From: Bacillus ectoiniformans | Lineage (GTDB): Bacteria; Bacillota; Bacilli; Bacillales; Domibacillaceae | Direction of reading: 5' to 3' | NCBI RefSeq assembly: GCF_016908875.1 | Contig: NZ_JAFBES010000009.1 | Location: 1-64,000 of the forward strand | DNA length: 64,000 nucleotides | Shown here: one piece after another, positions 1 through 7,768 of the stretch | Layout of the letters: each line of letters opens with the position of its first letter | Position numbering within the stretch: position 1 is the stretch's first letter | Made by a program: the position numbers and the translations under genes | Notes under the pieces: model-generated | What the model was told of the DNA's origin: nothing | Databases searched by the model: none | Seen by the model: only the letters and a program-made list of their open reading frames with translations

Positions 1-93
1 TCACCACGGACACCCTTGCGTTAAGCTAACCGCTACTTCTGCCTTCACAGTTCGGGACTCTCACCCTATAGATTACACCCATGCCGGGCACAC
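1..93 (-). mobile_element. Group IIC intron, 5' end (domain I start), continues off the left edge
   Basis: Read on the minus strand, the sequence from 93 down to 1 begins GTGTGCCCGGCATGGGTG and continues with CTATAGGGTGAGAGTCCC and a GCAAGGGTGTCCGTGG segment. This is the characteristic 5' end of bacterial group IIC introns, and from memory it closely resembles the Oceanobacillus iheyensis intron of known structure. Only the first 93 nt are in the window, so the ribozyme core, any maturase ORF and the 3' splice site cannot be seen. The 5' exon is the motB terminator, which is the usual target of class C introns: they insert just after terminator hairpins rather than at a long specific sequence. 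Confidence 0.87.
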
Positions 94-124
94 TAAAAAA
101 CCGGAACGCGTCAAAACGTTCCGG
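94..124 (-). terminator. Terminator of the motA-motB operon, target of the intron
   Basis: On the minus strand an 8-bp perfect stem (101-108 with 117-124, CCGGAACG arms, 8-nt loop) is followed by a run of six T and an A. The group II intron begins at the next base. The hairpin lies 25 bp behind the motB stop. Confidence 0.9.
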
Positions 125-149
125 TAAACATAAGAGGAGTTAATGTCCT

Positions 150-908
150 CTACTGCTTCATTTGATTTTCTTTTTGGCCCTGAGGCAAGACCAGGATTTC
201 GACCCGGCGATTTTTTGCTCTGCCTTCGACTTGATCATTGGCGCCAATCGGCTGGTATTCTCCATAGCCTTTTGCACTGAAAAGACGCGGATCCAAGTTT
301 TTATTTTCTAAAATGATTTTCATAAAGTTGACGGCCCTCATCGCACTCAATTCCCAGTTCGACTCAAACTCTGCCGTTTTGATCGGCACATTGTCTGTAT
401 GTCCGCTAATAACAATGTTTCGAGGCAAATCCATCACAAGCAATTGTGAAATTTCTCTTGCTGCCTTTTGATCTTCGGGTCTAATTTCAGATTCCCCTGA
501 GTTGAATAATACATTGTCTCGAATCCGAAGCAGCAGACCTTCTCCACTTAACACCGTCTCCACTTTATCTTGCAAATTGTTCTCTTCAATATATTGAGTG
601 ATATTTTTTTGCATTTCTGACAGCTCTTTTTGGTCCTGCTTACCTAAGCCGCCGACCTTTTTTTGCTTTTCATCATCAGGAGAAACCGTGTTTTCCGGCA
701 CAGGGTTTGGATATTCCATCACTCCTGTCCCGCCATCAAATGCTTGGTTGAACGATTCGGAAAGCATTTGGAATTTCTTCGCATCGACCGAACTGCTCGC
801 AAATAAAACGATAAACAATGCCAGCAATAAAGTTAAAAGGTCCGCATAGGGAATGAGCCATGATTCATCAATATGTTCGTGCTCTTTATGCTTTTTACGC
901 TTAGCCAT
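150..908 (-). CDS. motB: Flagellar motor stator protein MotB
   Basis: MotB is the peptidoglycan-anchoring half of the MotA4-MotB2 proton channel that drives flagellar rotation. After a basic N-terminus there is one membrane helix starting around residue 18, with the proton-carrying aspartate in the PYADLLTLLLALF stretch (Asp23 from the chosen start). A plug/linker region follows, then a C-terminal OmpA-like domain with ISGHTDN and NWELSAMRA motifs that bind peptidoglycan. Length (252 aa) is normal. The ATG at 908 is preferred over the GTG at 914 because it matches the MAKRKK-type start of relatives; it overlaps the motA stop by 8 bp, which suggests translational coupling. Confidence 0.95.
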   Translation of the reverse strand: MAKRKKHKEHEHIDESWLIPYADLLTLLLALFIVLFASSSVDAKKFQMLSESFNQAFDGGTGVMEYPNPVPENTVSPDDEKQKKVGGLGKQDQKELSEMQKNITQYIEENNLQDKVETVLSGEGLLLRIRDNVLFNSGESEIRPEDQKAAREISQLLVMDLPRNIVISGHTDNVPIKTAEFESNWELSAMRAVNFMKIILENKNLDPRLFSAKGYGEYQPIGANDQVEGRAKNRRVEILVLPQGQKENQMKQ

Positions 909-1692
909 TTGCACCGCCGCTTTCTTCTAAAAGTTTTCTCTTCTCCTCTGCCGGCAAATAAGAAGATAACTTTTGCTCTAGTACCCGTGGTGCTTCACCT
1001 TCTAAAATAGATAAGATGCCTTCTATCATCATTTCTTTTATTTTGACTTCCTGCTTTGATTTACGCTTTAATTTATTCGCAAATGGATGCCAAAGAACAT
1101 ATCCTGTGAAGATCCCGAGCAAAGTGGCTACGAATGCGGCTGAGATCGCATGTCCTAGAGAATCCGTATCTTTCATATTCCCAAGGGCTGCAATTAAACC
1201 GATAACAGCGCCGAGTACTCCAAGTGTTGGGGCATATGTTCCTGCCTGAGTAAAGATTCCAGCACCCGCTCCATGTCTTTCTTCCATAGCTGATACTTCT
1301 TCATTCATTACATCACGAATATAATCTGCGCTTTGACCGTCGACCGCTAAACTTAAGCCGTTTTTCAAAAATGGATCATTAATTTCATTGGTTTTAGATT
1401 CTAAAGATAAGAGGCCTTCTTTACGTGCAAGTTCTGCCCAGCCCGTAAATAATTTAATGACTTCTTGAGGAGACATTAATTCTTGTTCTTTGAAGAGAAT
1501 TCCGAACAGCTTCGGCACCTTTTTCAATTCACTAGTCGGAAAGGCAATGACAACCGCTGCCACCGTACCTAATAAAATAATTAAGATCGCTGCTGGGTTT
1601 ATTAAAACGACCGGGCTTACTCCCTTAAACACCATCCCTACTCCAACTGCAATTAAACCGAGTATGACACCTATTAACGACGATTTATCCAT
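901..1692 (-). CDS. motA: Flagellar motor stator protein MotA
   Basis: MotA forms the membrane ring of the flagellar stator and touches the rotor through its cytoplasmic loop. The 263-aa protein has the usual four hydrophobic segments (about residues 7-23, 33-50, 150-170 and 180-200), the large charged cytoplasmic loop between the second and third, and the conserved GTYAPTLGVLGAVIGLI membrane motif. It is the first gene of a two-gene operon with motB. A SigD-like promoter lies 39 bp upstream, as expected for motility genes in Bacillus. Nothing is missing or broken. Confidence 0.96.
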   Translation of the reverse strand: MDKSSLIGVILGLIAVGVGMVFKGVSPVVLINPAAILIILLGTVAAVVIAFPTSELKKVPKLFGILFKEQELMSPQEVIKLFTGWAELARKEGLLSLESKTNEINDPFLKNGLSLAVDGQSADYIRDVMNEEVSAMEERHGAGAGIFTQAGTYAPTLGVLGAVIGLIAALGNMKDTDSLGHAISAAFVATLLGIFTGYVLWHPFANKLKRKSKQEVKIKEMMIEGILSILEGEAPRVLEQKLSSYLPAEEKRKLLEESGGANG

Positions 1693-1730
1693 GACATTTC
1701 ACCCTGTACTCTTTATATTTTGTACTTCTT

Positions 1731-1756
1731 TTATCGACATAAAGTTAAAAGTTTTC
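1731..1756 (-). promoter_or_regulatory. Candidate SigD (motility sigma factor) promoter of motAB
   Basis: On the minus strand GAAA (1756-1753) is followed after 14 nt by GTCGATAA (1738-1731). This resembles the flagellar sigma consensus TAAA-N14-16-GCCGATAT. It lies 39 bp before the motA ATG. The -35 has one mismatch, so this is a prediction supported mainly by the gene it precedes. Confidence 0.5.
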
Positions 1757-1962
1757 ATGCGCTTTCGATCAATATTAGCCTCTTTTGCATATTATTTCTT
1801 TCTATTATCATCATAAGCTATTCTCTTCTAAAAATCGACAAAGATTAACAATATGTAACAAAATTATAGAAAAATAGTAGTGGTTTTCACCCAGTTCTGA
1901 TATGATGAGAGAACTGAATAATCTTACAAATGAATCCATTTTTATAGAGGTAATCACTTACA

Positions 1963-3957
1963 ATGAAAAGTTTAACAGAATTTGAACAGCTGGACATTAT
2001 TTTACTGTCTATTTTATTGTCCTTCATCGGGTATTTTTTCACTATGCAGATGAATGAACGAATCGCTTCTTTTCGTTTGCGTCAAAAACAAGCGCTTATC
2101 CTTTGTTCATCCCTGCTGTTGTCTGGAGCCATATGGATCTTTTATTTCCTTCAGATTTTTTTCACGTCTGCTTCATTAAATAATTTTAGCGGACTGCTGT
2201 CACTTTCGATTCTGTCTATTGTCATGTCATTGTATTTAGTATTTTATAACATGCATAATACAAGAAGTAAGCAATCTCCCACATGGTCAGTCTGTTCTAT
2301 AGTGACTGGCGGCATCATTATTTCATATTTTTCTGCTGCTAGTATGTGGCTTCGATCTCTTCCGAAAGTATATAGCGTGAGTTATTTCCTTTTATTTATC
2401 GCAGCCGTCTTTGTTTTTGCTTATACAGTTATACATTTTTTACGACCGCTTCCTTTTAAGAGAAGCTGGTTTTATAAAGTGTTAAACAGCTTGACTCTAA
2501 GTCTTCTTTACTTTTGTGTGTTTTACACAGGTTTACTGGCTATTGATTCGCACCCGCTTGCCATGCATTCATTTGAGAGCCATCCAGTTCTTTTATACAG
2601 TATGATTGCCTTGATGTTTGTAAGCCTATTAACGGCTGCTGCCCTTGATCGCAGAATGGCTGAAAAGCTCATCTACTATGACGAACTTACAAAGCTGCCT
2701 AATCGGAGGCACCTCGGAGAGTATACCAGCCAGCATTTATCATCCGCTCAAGAAGAATTCATGCTTATCGTTTTTGATATCGATAACTTTAAGTGGATCA
2801 ATGAAACCTTTGGGTATGGCAATGGAAATAAAATAATGCTAGATTTAGTCACCCGTTTACAATCCTTTATACCTGCCGGAAGCTTTTTAAACCGGATGGA
2901 AGGCAATAAATTTTCTGCCATGCTTGTTGGCCAGGTAACAGCCGATCAAGCATTAAAAAAAGCGAAAGCACTACTGGAACATTTAGATTATCCATTTTAT
3001 ATCGAGGATCAGCCAGTCACTTTAACTGCTTCTGCAGGAGTGTCTCTTTCTCCTGATCACGGAAGATCGTTTGAACAATTAATTGTCGCTTCAGAAAAGG
3101 CTCTTCAGCATATTAAACAAAATGGCAAGAACCAAGCAGTGGTCTATCATCCATCTGTACACGATAATGATCAAGAGCGCCAGATTGCGATGAACTTTCG
3201 CAAGGCCTTGAAAAACAACGAATTTTACCTATGTTATCAGCCAAAATATGATGTGCACAAAAAGCAGATTACGAGCGCCGAAGTTTTAGTGCGTTGGGAA
3301 AGTCCTATTTTCGGTTTCGTTTCTCCTGCTCTTTTCATTCCTATTGCTGAAAAGAATGGATTTATTACTGACTTAACACATTGGATCTTGAATGAAGCCT
3401 GCCGCCAAATGAGAATTTGGTCAGAAAACGGCCATGCCATACAAAAAATTGCCGTAAATATATCAGCTCAAATGTTTTTATCCAACACGCTGCATCAAAC
3501 GGTGATGTTTATGCTGAATAAGCATAATTTAGACGGCAAACACCTTGAACTAGAGATTACCGAAACATCTATCATGGAAAACCTCGATCTAGCGGTAGAA
3601 GTGATTAACCGATTAAAGAGTAAAAACATCTCCATCTCACTAGACGATTTCGGAACAGGTGTTTCTTCACTCACCTACTTAAAAAAGCTGCCGATTCATA
3701 CACTGAAAATCGATAAAGCTTTTATTGATGATGTGAACACTTCAGAAGAAGGTAAAGCACTTGTTCAAATGATTATTAATTTAGCTAAATTATTTAATCT
3801 TCAAGTAGTAGCTGAAGGAGTAGAAACCGAAGAACAATTAAAAGCGCTTATCCAATTAAGCTGTGATGAAATTCAAGGCTATAATATCAGCAAGCCATTA
3901 AAGTCTGATGAAATCGAAATCTTCGTCAGCCACTTTTTAAATAAACAGAAAGGGTGA
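1963..3957 (+). CDS. Membrane cyclic-di-GMP phosphodiesterase (EAL) with degenerate GGDEF and MHYT-like sensor
   Basis: The 664-aa protein begins with about seven membrane helices (residues 10-225), then a GGDEF fold (about 235-400) and an EAL domain (about 410-660). The diguanylate cyclase signature is broken: where GGDEF is expected the protein reads EGNKF, so synthase activity is unlikely. The EAL domain looks catalytic: EVLVRW, AVNISAQ, EITE, SLDDFGTG, KIDKAF, AEGVET and the late IQGY are all present. The membrane part has MHYT-like spacing but the metal-binding Met/His residues appear replaced (for example IWIFYFLQI). It probably hydrolyses c-di-GMP and may influence the neighbouring motility genes; that link is inference. 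Start ATG at 1963 follows AGAGGT at a rather long spacing. Confidence 0.88.
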   Translation: MKSLTEFEQLDIILLSILLSFIGYFFTMQMNERIASFRLRQKQALILCSSLLLSGAIWIFYFLQIFFTSASLNNFSGLLSLSILSIVMSLYLVFYNMHNTRSKQSPTWSVCSIVTGGIIISYFSAASMWLRSLPKVYSVSYFLLFIAAVFVFAYTVIHFLRPLPFKRSWFYKVLNSLTLSLLYFCVFYTGLLAIDSHPLAMHSFESHPVLLYSMIALMFVSLLTAAALDRRMAEKLIYYDELTKLPNRRHLGEYTSQHLSSAQEEFMLIVFDIDNFKWINETFGYGNGNKIMLDLVTRLQSFIPAGSFLNRMEGNKFSAMLVGQVTADQALKKAKALLEHLDYPFYIEDQPVTLTASAGVSLSPDHGRSFEQLIVASEKALQHIKQNGKNQAVVYHPSVHDNDQERQIAMNFRKALKNNEFYLCYQPKYDVHKKQITSAEVLVRWESPIFGFVSPALFIPIAEKNGFITDLTHWILNEACRQMRIWSENGHAIQKIAVNISAQMFLSNTLHQTVMFMLNKHNLDGKHLELEITETSIMENLDLAVEVINRLKSKNISISLDDFGTGVSSLTYLKKLPIHTLKIDKAFIDDVNTSEEGKALVQMIINLAKLFNLQVVAEGVETEEQLKALIQLSCDEIQGYNISKPLKSDEIEIFVSHFLNKQKG

Positions 3958-3984
3958 CTCAGCTGAGTCACCCTTCTTGTTTAT
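3952..3984. terminator. Bidirectional terminator, perfect 22-bp palindrome
   Basis: A 10-bp arm at 3952-3961 pairs with 3964-3973 around a GC centre and is followed by a T-rich tract. It overlaps the stop codon of the EAL gene and lies 7 bp from the end of the convergent DASS transporter gene. Confidence 0.85.
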
Positions 3985-5612
3985 TTTAATTCTTGCGGGA
4001 AAACGTTTAAGTCAATTCCCCACACAACCGGCATGAATACATAGATCATAAATGTGATGAAACCGATGCATACAATGTTGATCCAAAATCCGGCTTTGGC
4101 CATATCATTAATCTTAATTAACCCTGAACCAAACACAATGGCATTCGGCGGTGTGGCAACCGGCAGCATAAATGCGCAAGATGCTGCAATGCCCGCTGCT
4201 ACCATTAAGGCATACGGATGGACATCTAGTGCATACGCAAGCGATGCCATGATTGGAAACATCATTGTTGCTGTGGCTGTATTTGATGTGATTTCTGTTA
4301 AGAAAATAACTAGAGCTGTAACGACTGCAATAATAACAATAAATTGAACACCTTGCAGAATCGTTAACTGCTCGCCAATCCATTGAGCTAAACCAGAATC
4401 TTTAAAGCCTTTTGCGATGGCTAAGCCGCCACCAAATAGAAGTAAAATGCCCCAAGGAATATTTTTTGCATCATTCCAGTTTAATAATTTCCCATCATTC
4501 GCTTGTTTAGATGGAAGAATGAATAAAAGCACTGCGGCCGTAATGGCGATAATCGTATCATCTAGGAATGGAATATAGTCCATTAATATAAACGTCCGGC
4601 TGATCCATGCTAATGCCGTAACGGTAAACACCGTTAACACTAATTTTTCCTCAAAGCTGATTCGTCCTAATTCTGCTTTCTGAGATTGTAAAATTGATTT
4701 TCCGCCCGGAATTTCTTTTAGCTTTAATGGGAAGGCCATCTTCACTAAATAAATCCAAACAGCTGCCAAGAGAATAACTGCCAATGGAACTCCGAACAGC
4801 ATCCAGATGCCGAATGAAAGGTCAATTTTGTATAATTCTTTGACTACGCCAGCAAAAATCGTGTTTGGGGGCGTACCAATTAATGTTCCGAGTCCGCCAA
4901 TCGAAGCTGAGTAGGCCACTCCAAGCATCATTGCTTTTCCGAAGTTGGTTTCTTCCCCGCTCTTACCTGGAATCGAATCATCTACATGCTTAATGACAGC
5001 CAGTGCGATCGGCATCATCATCATAGCCGTTGCGGTATTGGATATCCACATCGACAAAAACCCTGTCGCAATCATAAACCCTAGAACAATTCGCTGAGTG
5101 CTTGTTCCGACAAACAAAATGATATTTAAAGCCATGCGGCGATGTAAGTTCCACTTTTCTAATGCAATCGCTAATAGGAAACCACCTAAGAATAAAAAGA
5201 TCGTCGTATCCGCATAAGCACTCGTAATACCTTCAGTGACCGCTCCTGTAAGCGGAAACAAAATAATCGGCAGCAAGGAAGTTGCCGGAATTGGAATCGC
5301 TTCCGTAATCCACCATGTCGCTATCCAGGCTGTGCTCGCTAATACGGCAAGCGCTTCCTTTGACATGCCTTCTGGCGATAATCCAAATAAAATCAGCATG
5401 AATAATAATGGACCTAACCATAGACCGATATTTTGTCTTAAACTGCGGTGAGGTTTTTGATTTGGATCTGGTTTCACACTTTTCTTATCTTTCGAAATGC
5501 TTGTTCCATTCTCTGATGAAACTGAGGTTTGCGAAAAAAGCATTAAAGTTTTTTTCGTCTCATGATGCATATTCCAAAGCTTGCCCCATGCTTGGTTTGC
5601 AAATCCTCCCAT
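3981..5612 (-). CDS. DASS-family (SLC13) sodium:dicarboxylate symporter
   Basis: This is an integral membrane carrier of the divalent anion:sodium symporter family, which brings in C4-dicarboxylates such as succinate, fumarate and malate with sodium. After a hydrophilic cytoplasmic N-terminus of about 60 residues there are 11-12 hydrophobic segments. The two SNT substrate/sodium motifs are present (WISNTATAMMMMP in the first half, EITSNTATATMMFP in the second), as is the terminal LPVATPPNAIVFGSG block. The ATG at 5612 (543 aa) is chosen because AGGGGGA precedes it at good spacing; a TTG 27 bp upstream lacks such a site. The gene stands alone between terminators. Exact substrate is not proven. 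Confidence 0.92.
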   Translation of the reverse strand: MGGFANQAWGKLWNMHHETKKTLMLFSQTSVSSENGTSISKDKKSVKPDPNQKPHRSLRQNIGLWLGPLLFMLILFGLSPEGMSKEALAVLASTAWIATWWITEAIPIPATSLLPIILFPLTGAVTEGITSAYADTTIFLFLGGFLLAIALEKWNLHRRMALNIILFVGTSTQRIVLGFMIATGFLSMWISNTATAMMMMPIALAVIKHVDDSIPGKSGEETNFGKAMMLGVAYSASIGGLGTLIGTPPNTIFAGVVKELYKIDLSFGIWMLFGVPLAVILLAAVWIYLVKMAFPLKLKEIPGGKSILQSQKAELGRISFEEKLVLTVFTVTALAWISRTFILMDYIPFLDDTIIAITAAVLLFILPSKQANDGKLLNWNDAKNIPWGILLLFGGGLAIAKGFKDSGLAQWIGEQLTILQGVQFIVIIAVVTALVIFLTEITSNTATATMMFPIMASLAYALDVHPYALMVAAGIAASCAFMLPVATPPNAIVFGSGLIKINDMAKAGFWINIVCIGFITFMIYVFMPVVWGIDLNVFPQELK

Positions 5613-5760
5613 GTTTCTTCCCCCTATCTGTTTATTCAATACTATGTATAAAAATACTTACTATAGCATAATAGTAAACTTTGTCACTATTTGTCAATAG
5701 AATTCAGAATTTACTTTCAAAATAGTGAAAACGTTTTCTTTTTTCAAAATTAATATAAAA

Positions 5761-5797
5761 AACGGGCATTCTCCCATAAAATAGGAGAATGCCCGTT
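5761..5797. terminator. Terminator of hmp (works on either strand)
   Basis: Arms 5761-5774 and 5784-5797 form a perfect 14-bp stem (AACGGGCATTCTCC) with a 9-nt loop. On the minus strand it is followed by T-rich sequence. It lies 13 bp behind the hmp stop. Confidence 0.88.
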
Positions 5798-5810
5798 TAT
5801 ACATATAGGA

Positions 5811-7010
5811 TTAAGCTTGCAGTGCCACAGCTGGACCGAAGAATTCATATCGAATGTTTTCATCAGAGATCCCATTCGATTTTAAATGTGAGATAGCTGC
5901 TTCCATAAATGGTACTGGACCACATACGAAACAAATGCTATCGTTGTCCACTGCGCCTGCTAAGAATTCTTTGCTGATATAACCTTTTACATCGCACATT
6001 GCTTGTTCGCCAGCATTTTCATAGGCGATATAAGAACGTCCATTTTCTAGTTGGCTGACTAATTGTTGCACCTCATCTTTAAAAGCATGAGCTTGTTCAT
6101 CACGAGCCGCATGAATAAATGTCACATTTCGGCTTGTTCCTTCACTAGCCAATGTATGAAGCATGCTCATCATTGGTGTCACGCCAACTCCCCCACTGAT
6201 CAGTGTAACTGGGGCTGATTGATTAGTTTCTAAATAGAAATCTCCTGCCGGCGCACTTACCTCAACTACATCACCAGCTTGGATATGGTCATGTAAATAA
6301 TTAGAAACTTTGCCTTCTGGCTGATGATCCGCTTCTCTCTTCACTGAAATTCGGTAGAACTCTTCGTTAGGAGCTGCAGATAAGCTGTACTGGCGATTAA
6401 CAATGTGTTCTTCTCCAGGAATACTTAATTTCACTGTAATGTATTGGCCTGGAAGGTAAGCTGGCAATTTAACGCCATCTTTCGGTTTTAGATAGAATGA
6501 TGTAATCAGAGAGCTTTCTTCTTTCTTCTCTGCTACTTCAAACTCTTTGAAGTCCATCCAGCCGCCATCTTGTTCGCTGGCTTCTTTATACATTTCCGCT
6601 TCTACATCAATAAATACTTGGGCAATCGCTCCATACGCCTCTCCCCATGCATTAATAATATCGTCAGTAGCCGCATCTCCAAGCACTTCTTTAATTGCTT
6701 TCAAAAGATACTCCCCTACAATCGGATAATGCTCCGCTTTAATAGCTAAACTGCGGTGTTTATGGCCAATTTGTTTAACAGCAGGAATTAACACTTCTAG
6801 TTGATCAATATATTTAGCAGCCGCATATACAGTGTTAGCAAGCGCTGTTTGCTGGCGTCCTTGTTTTTGGTTGGCATGGTTAAAAATATTTAATAGTTCT
6901 GGATGCGCTTCAAACATTGTACGGTAAAAATGAGTCGTAATCGCAGTACCATGAACTTCAAGAACAGGAGCAGTAGATTTGACAATATCAATCGTTTTTT
7001 GAGATAACAT
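5811..7010 (-). CDS. hmp: Flavohaemoglobin, nitric oxide dioxygenase
   Basis: Hmp oxidises nitric oxide to nitrate with O2 and NAD(P)H, protecting the cell from nitrosative stress. The 399 residues, the same length as the B. subtilis enzyme as far as I recall, show an N-terminal globin domain (1-140) with the proximal His region GHKHRSL. An FAD-binding domain follows with RQYSLSA (about residues 205-211), then an NAD-binding domain with GGVGVTPMMSML and a C-terminal FVCGPVPFM / FFGPA. A GGAGG site lies 6 nt before the ATG. It is divergent from nsrR, and a near-perfect NsrR operator lies 16 bp upstream of its start, so NO-dependent derepression is expected. A bacterial NO synthase is encoded 20 kb further on. 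Confidence 0.97.
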   Translation of the reverse strand: MLSQKTIDIVKSTAPVLEVHGTAITTHFYRTMFEAHPELLNIFNHANQKQGRQQTALANTVYAAAKYIDQLEVLIPAVKQIGHKHRSLAIKAEHYPIVGEYLLKAIKEVLGDAATDDIINAWGEAYGAIAQVFIDVEAEMYKEASEQDGGWMDFKEFEVAEKKEESSLITSFYLKPKDGVKLPAYLPGQYITVKLSIPGEEHIVNRQYSLSAAPNEEFYRISVKREADHQPEGKVSNYLHDHIQAGDVVEVSAPAGDFYLETNQSAPVTLISGGVGVTPMMSMLHTLASEGTSRNVTFIHAARDEQAHAFKDEVQQLVSQLENGRSYIAYENAGEQAMCDVKGYISKEFLAGAVDNDSICFVCGPVPFMEAAISHLKSNGISDENIRYEFFGPAVALQA

Positions 7011-7025
7011 GGAATTCCTCCGTTA

Positions 7026-7048
7026 AAGATGTATTTTTAATATATCTT
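7026..7048. promoter_or_regulatory. NsrR operator in the hmp-nsrR divergent region
   Basis: AAGATGTATT (7026-7035) and AATATATCTT (7039-7048) form a 23-bp inverted repeat with a 3-nt centre and one mismatch. This matches the Bacillus NsrR site type (AAGATG-AT-rich-CATCTT). It lies 16 bp before the hmp start codon. A second half-site-like stretch (TAAAATACATGTT) is seen around 7083-7095. Confidence 0.8.
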
Positions 7049-7228
7049 ATTTATAATCTATTAAGCAGTTAAAAGCAATATCTAAAATACATGTTTTAAA
7101 ATTGTTCACATTTGATTCCTTCCGCTTCGCTTGATAATTAGTCGTTTGCTAAGTAGAATATAGAATATTAAAGCACTGCACAGAAGAATATTTGCAGGCT
7201 GGATTTAATAGAACCGTGGTGAAAACGA

Positions 7229-7681
7229 ATGAGGTTAACCCTTTATACCGATTACTCTTTGCGGGTGCTTATTTATCTCGGAAGCAAAGAACGCTCAGAG
7301 TTATCAAATATAAAAGAAATTGCAGAAGCTTACGGGATTTCTAAGAATCATTTAATGAAAGTGATTCATGAACTAGGAAAAATGGGCATTATTGAAACCA
7401 TACGCGGGCGTAACGGCGGGATCAGGCTTGCTCTCCCCCCTGAAGAGATTAATATTGGAGCCGTCGTGAGAAAAACAGAAGACGACTTTTACTTAGTCGA
7501 ATGTTTTAATCCTGATGGCAACCAGTGTGTAATCACACCCGTCTGCGGCTTAAAACATGTCTTATTTCAAGCTCTGCAAGCGTATTTAGCTGTTCTCGAT
7601 GGATATACGCTAAAAGACTTAGCTGGCGATCCAGCCATACTTAGGAGCCTATTCCTTGAACAACCTGAAGAATCAGTTTGA
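7229..7681 (+). CDS. nsrR: Nitric oxide-sensing Rrf2-family repressor NsrR
   Basis: NsrR is an iron-sulphur transcriptional repressor that loses DNA binding when NO attacks its [4Fe-4S] cluster. The 150-aa protein has an N-terminal winged helix (residues 1-65, with IKEIAEAYGISKNHLMKVIHEL as the recognition region). The three cluster cysteines lie in CFNPDGNQCVITPVC, and Asp8, the fourth ligand known from the B. subtilis protein, is conserved. It is transcribed away from hmp with the operator between them. A terminator overlaps its 3' end. Confidence 0.94.
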   Translation: MRLTLYTDYSLRVLIYLGSKERSELSNIKEIAEAYGISKNHLMKVIHELGKMGIIETIRGRNGGIRLALPPEEINIGAVVRKTEDDFYLVECFNPDGNQCVITPVCGLKHVLFQALQAYLAVLDGYTLKDLAGDPAILRSLFLEQPEESV

Positions 7682-7697
7682 ATCTTCAGGTTTTTTT
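7662..7697 (+). terminator. nsrR terminator overlapping the stop codon
   Basis: A 10-bp perfect stem (7662-7671 with 7683-7692, AACCTGAAGA arms) spans the nsrR stop and is followed by seven T. Confidence 0.88.
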
Positions 7698-7768
7698 ATT
7701 GCAAATCTTTTGAAATCGCTCTTCTTATTGATACAATTAACATAAATTGAATCTAAAGGAGAATACAT

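Noticed and set aside
1-93. Cobalamin or other metabolite riboswitch at the left edge
   Set aside because: The GTGTGCCCGGCATGGGTG start and the GGTGTCCGTGG segment belong to group IIC intron domain I, and it lies behind, not before, a gene.
5613-5639. Upstream TTG start for the DASS transporter
   Set aside because: No ribosome site precedes it, whereas the ATG at 5612 has AGGGGGA at proper distance.
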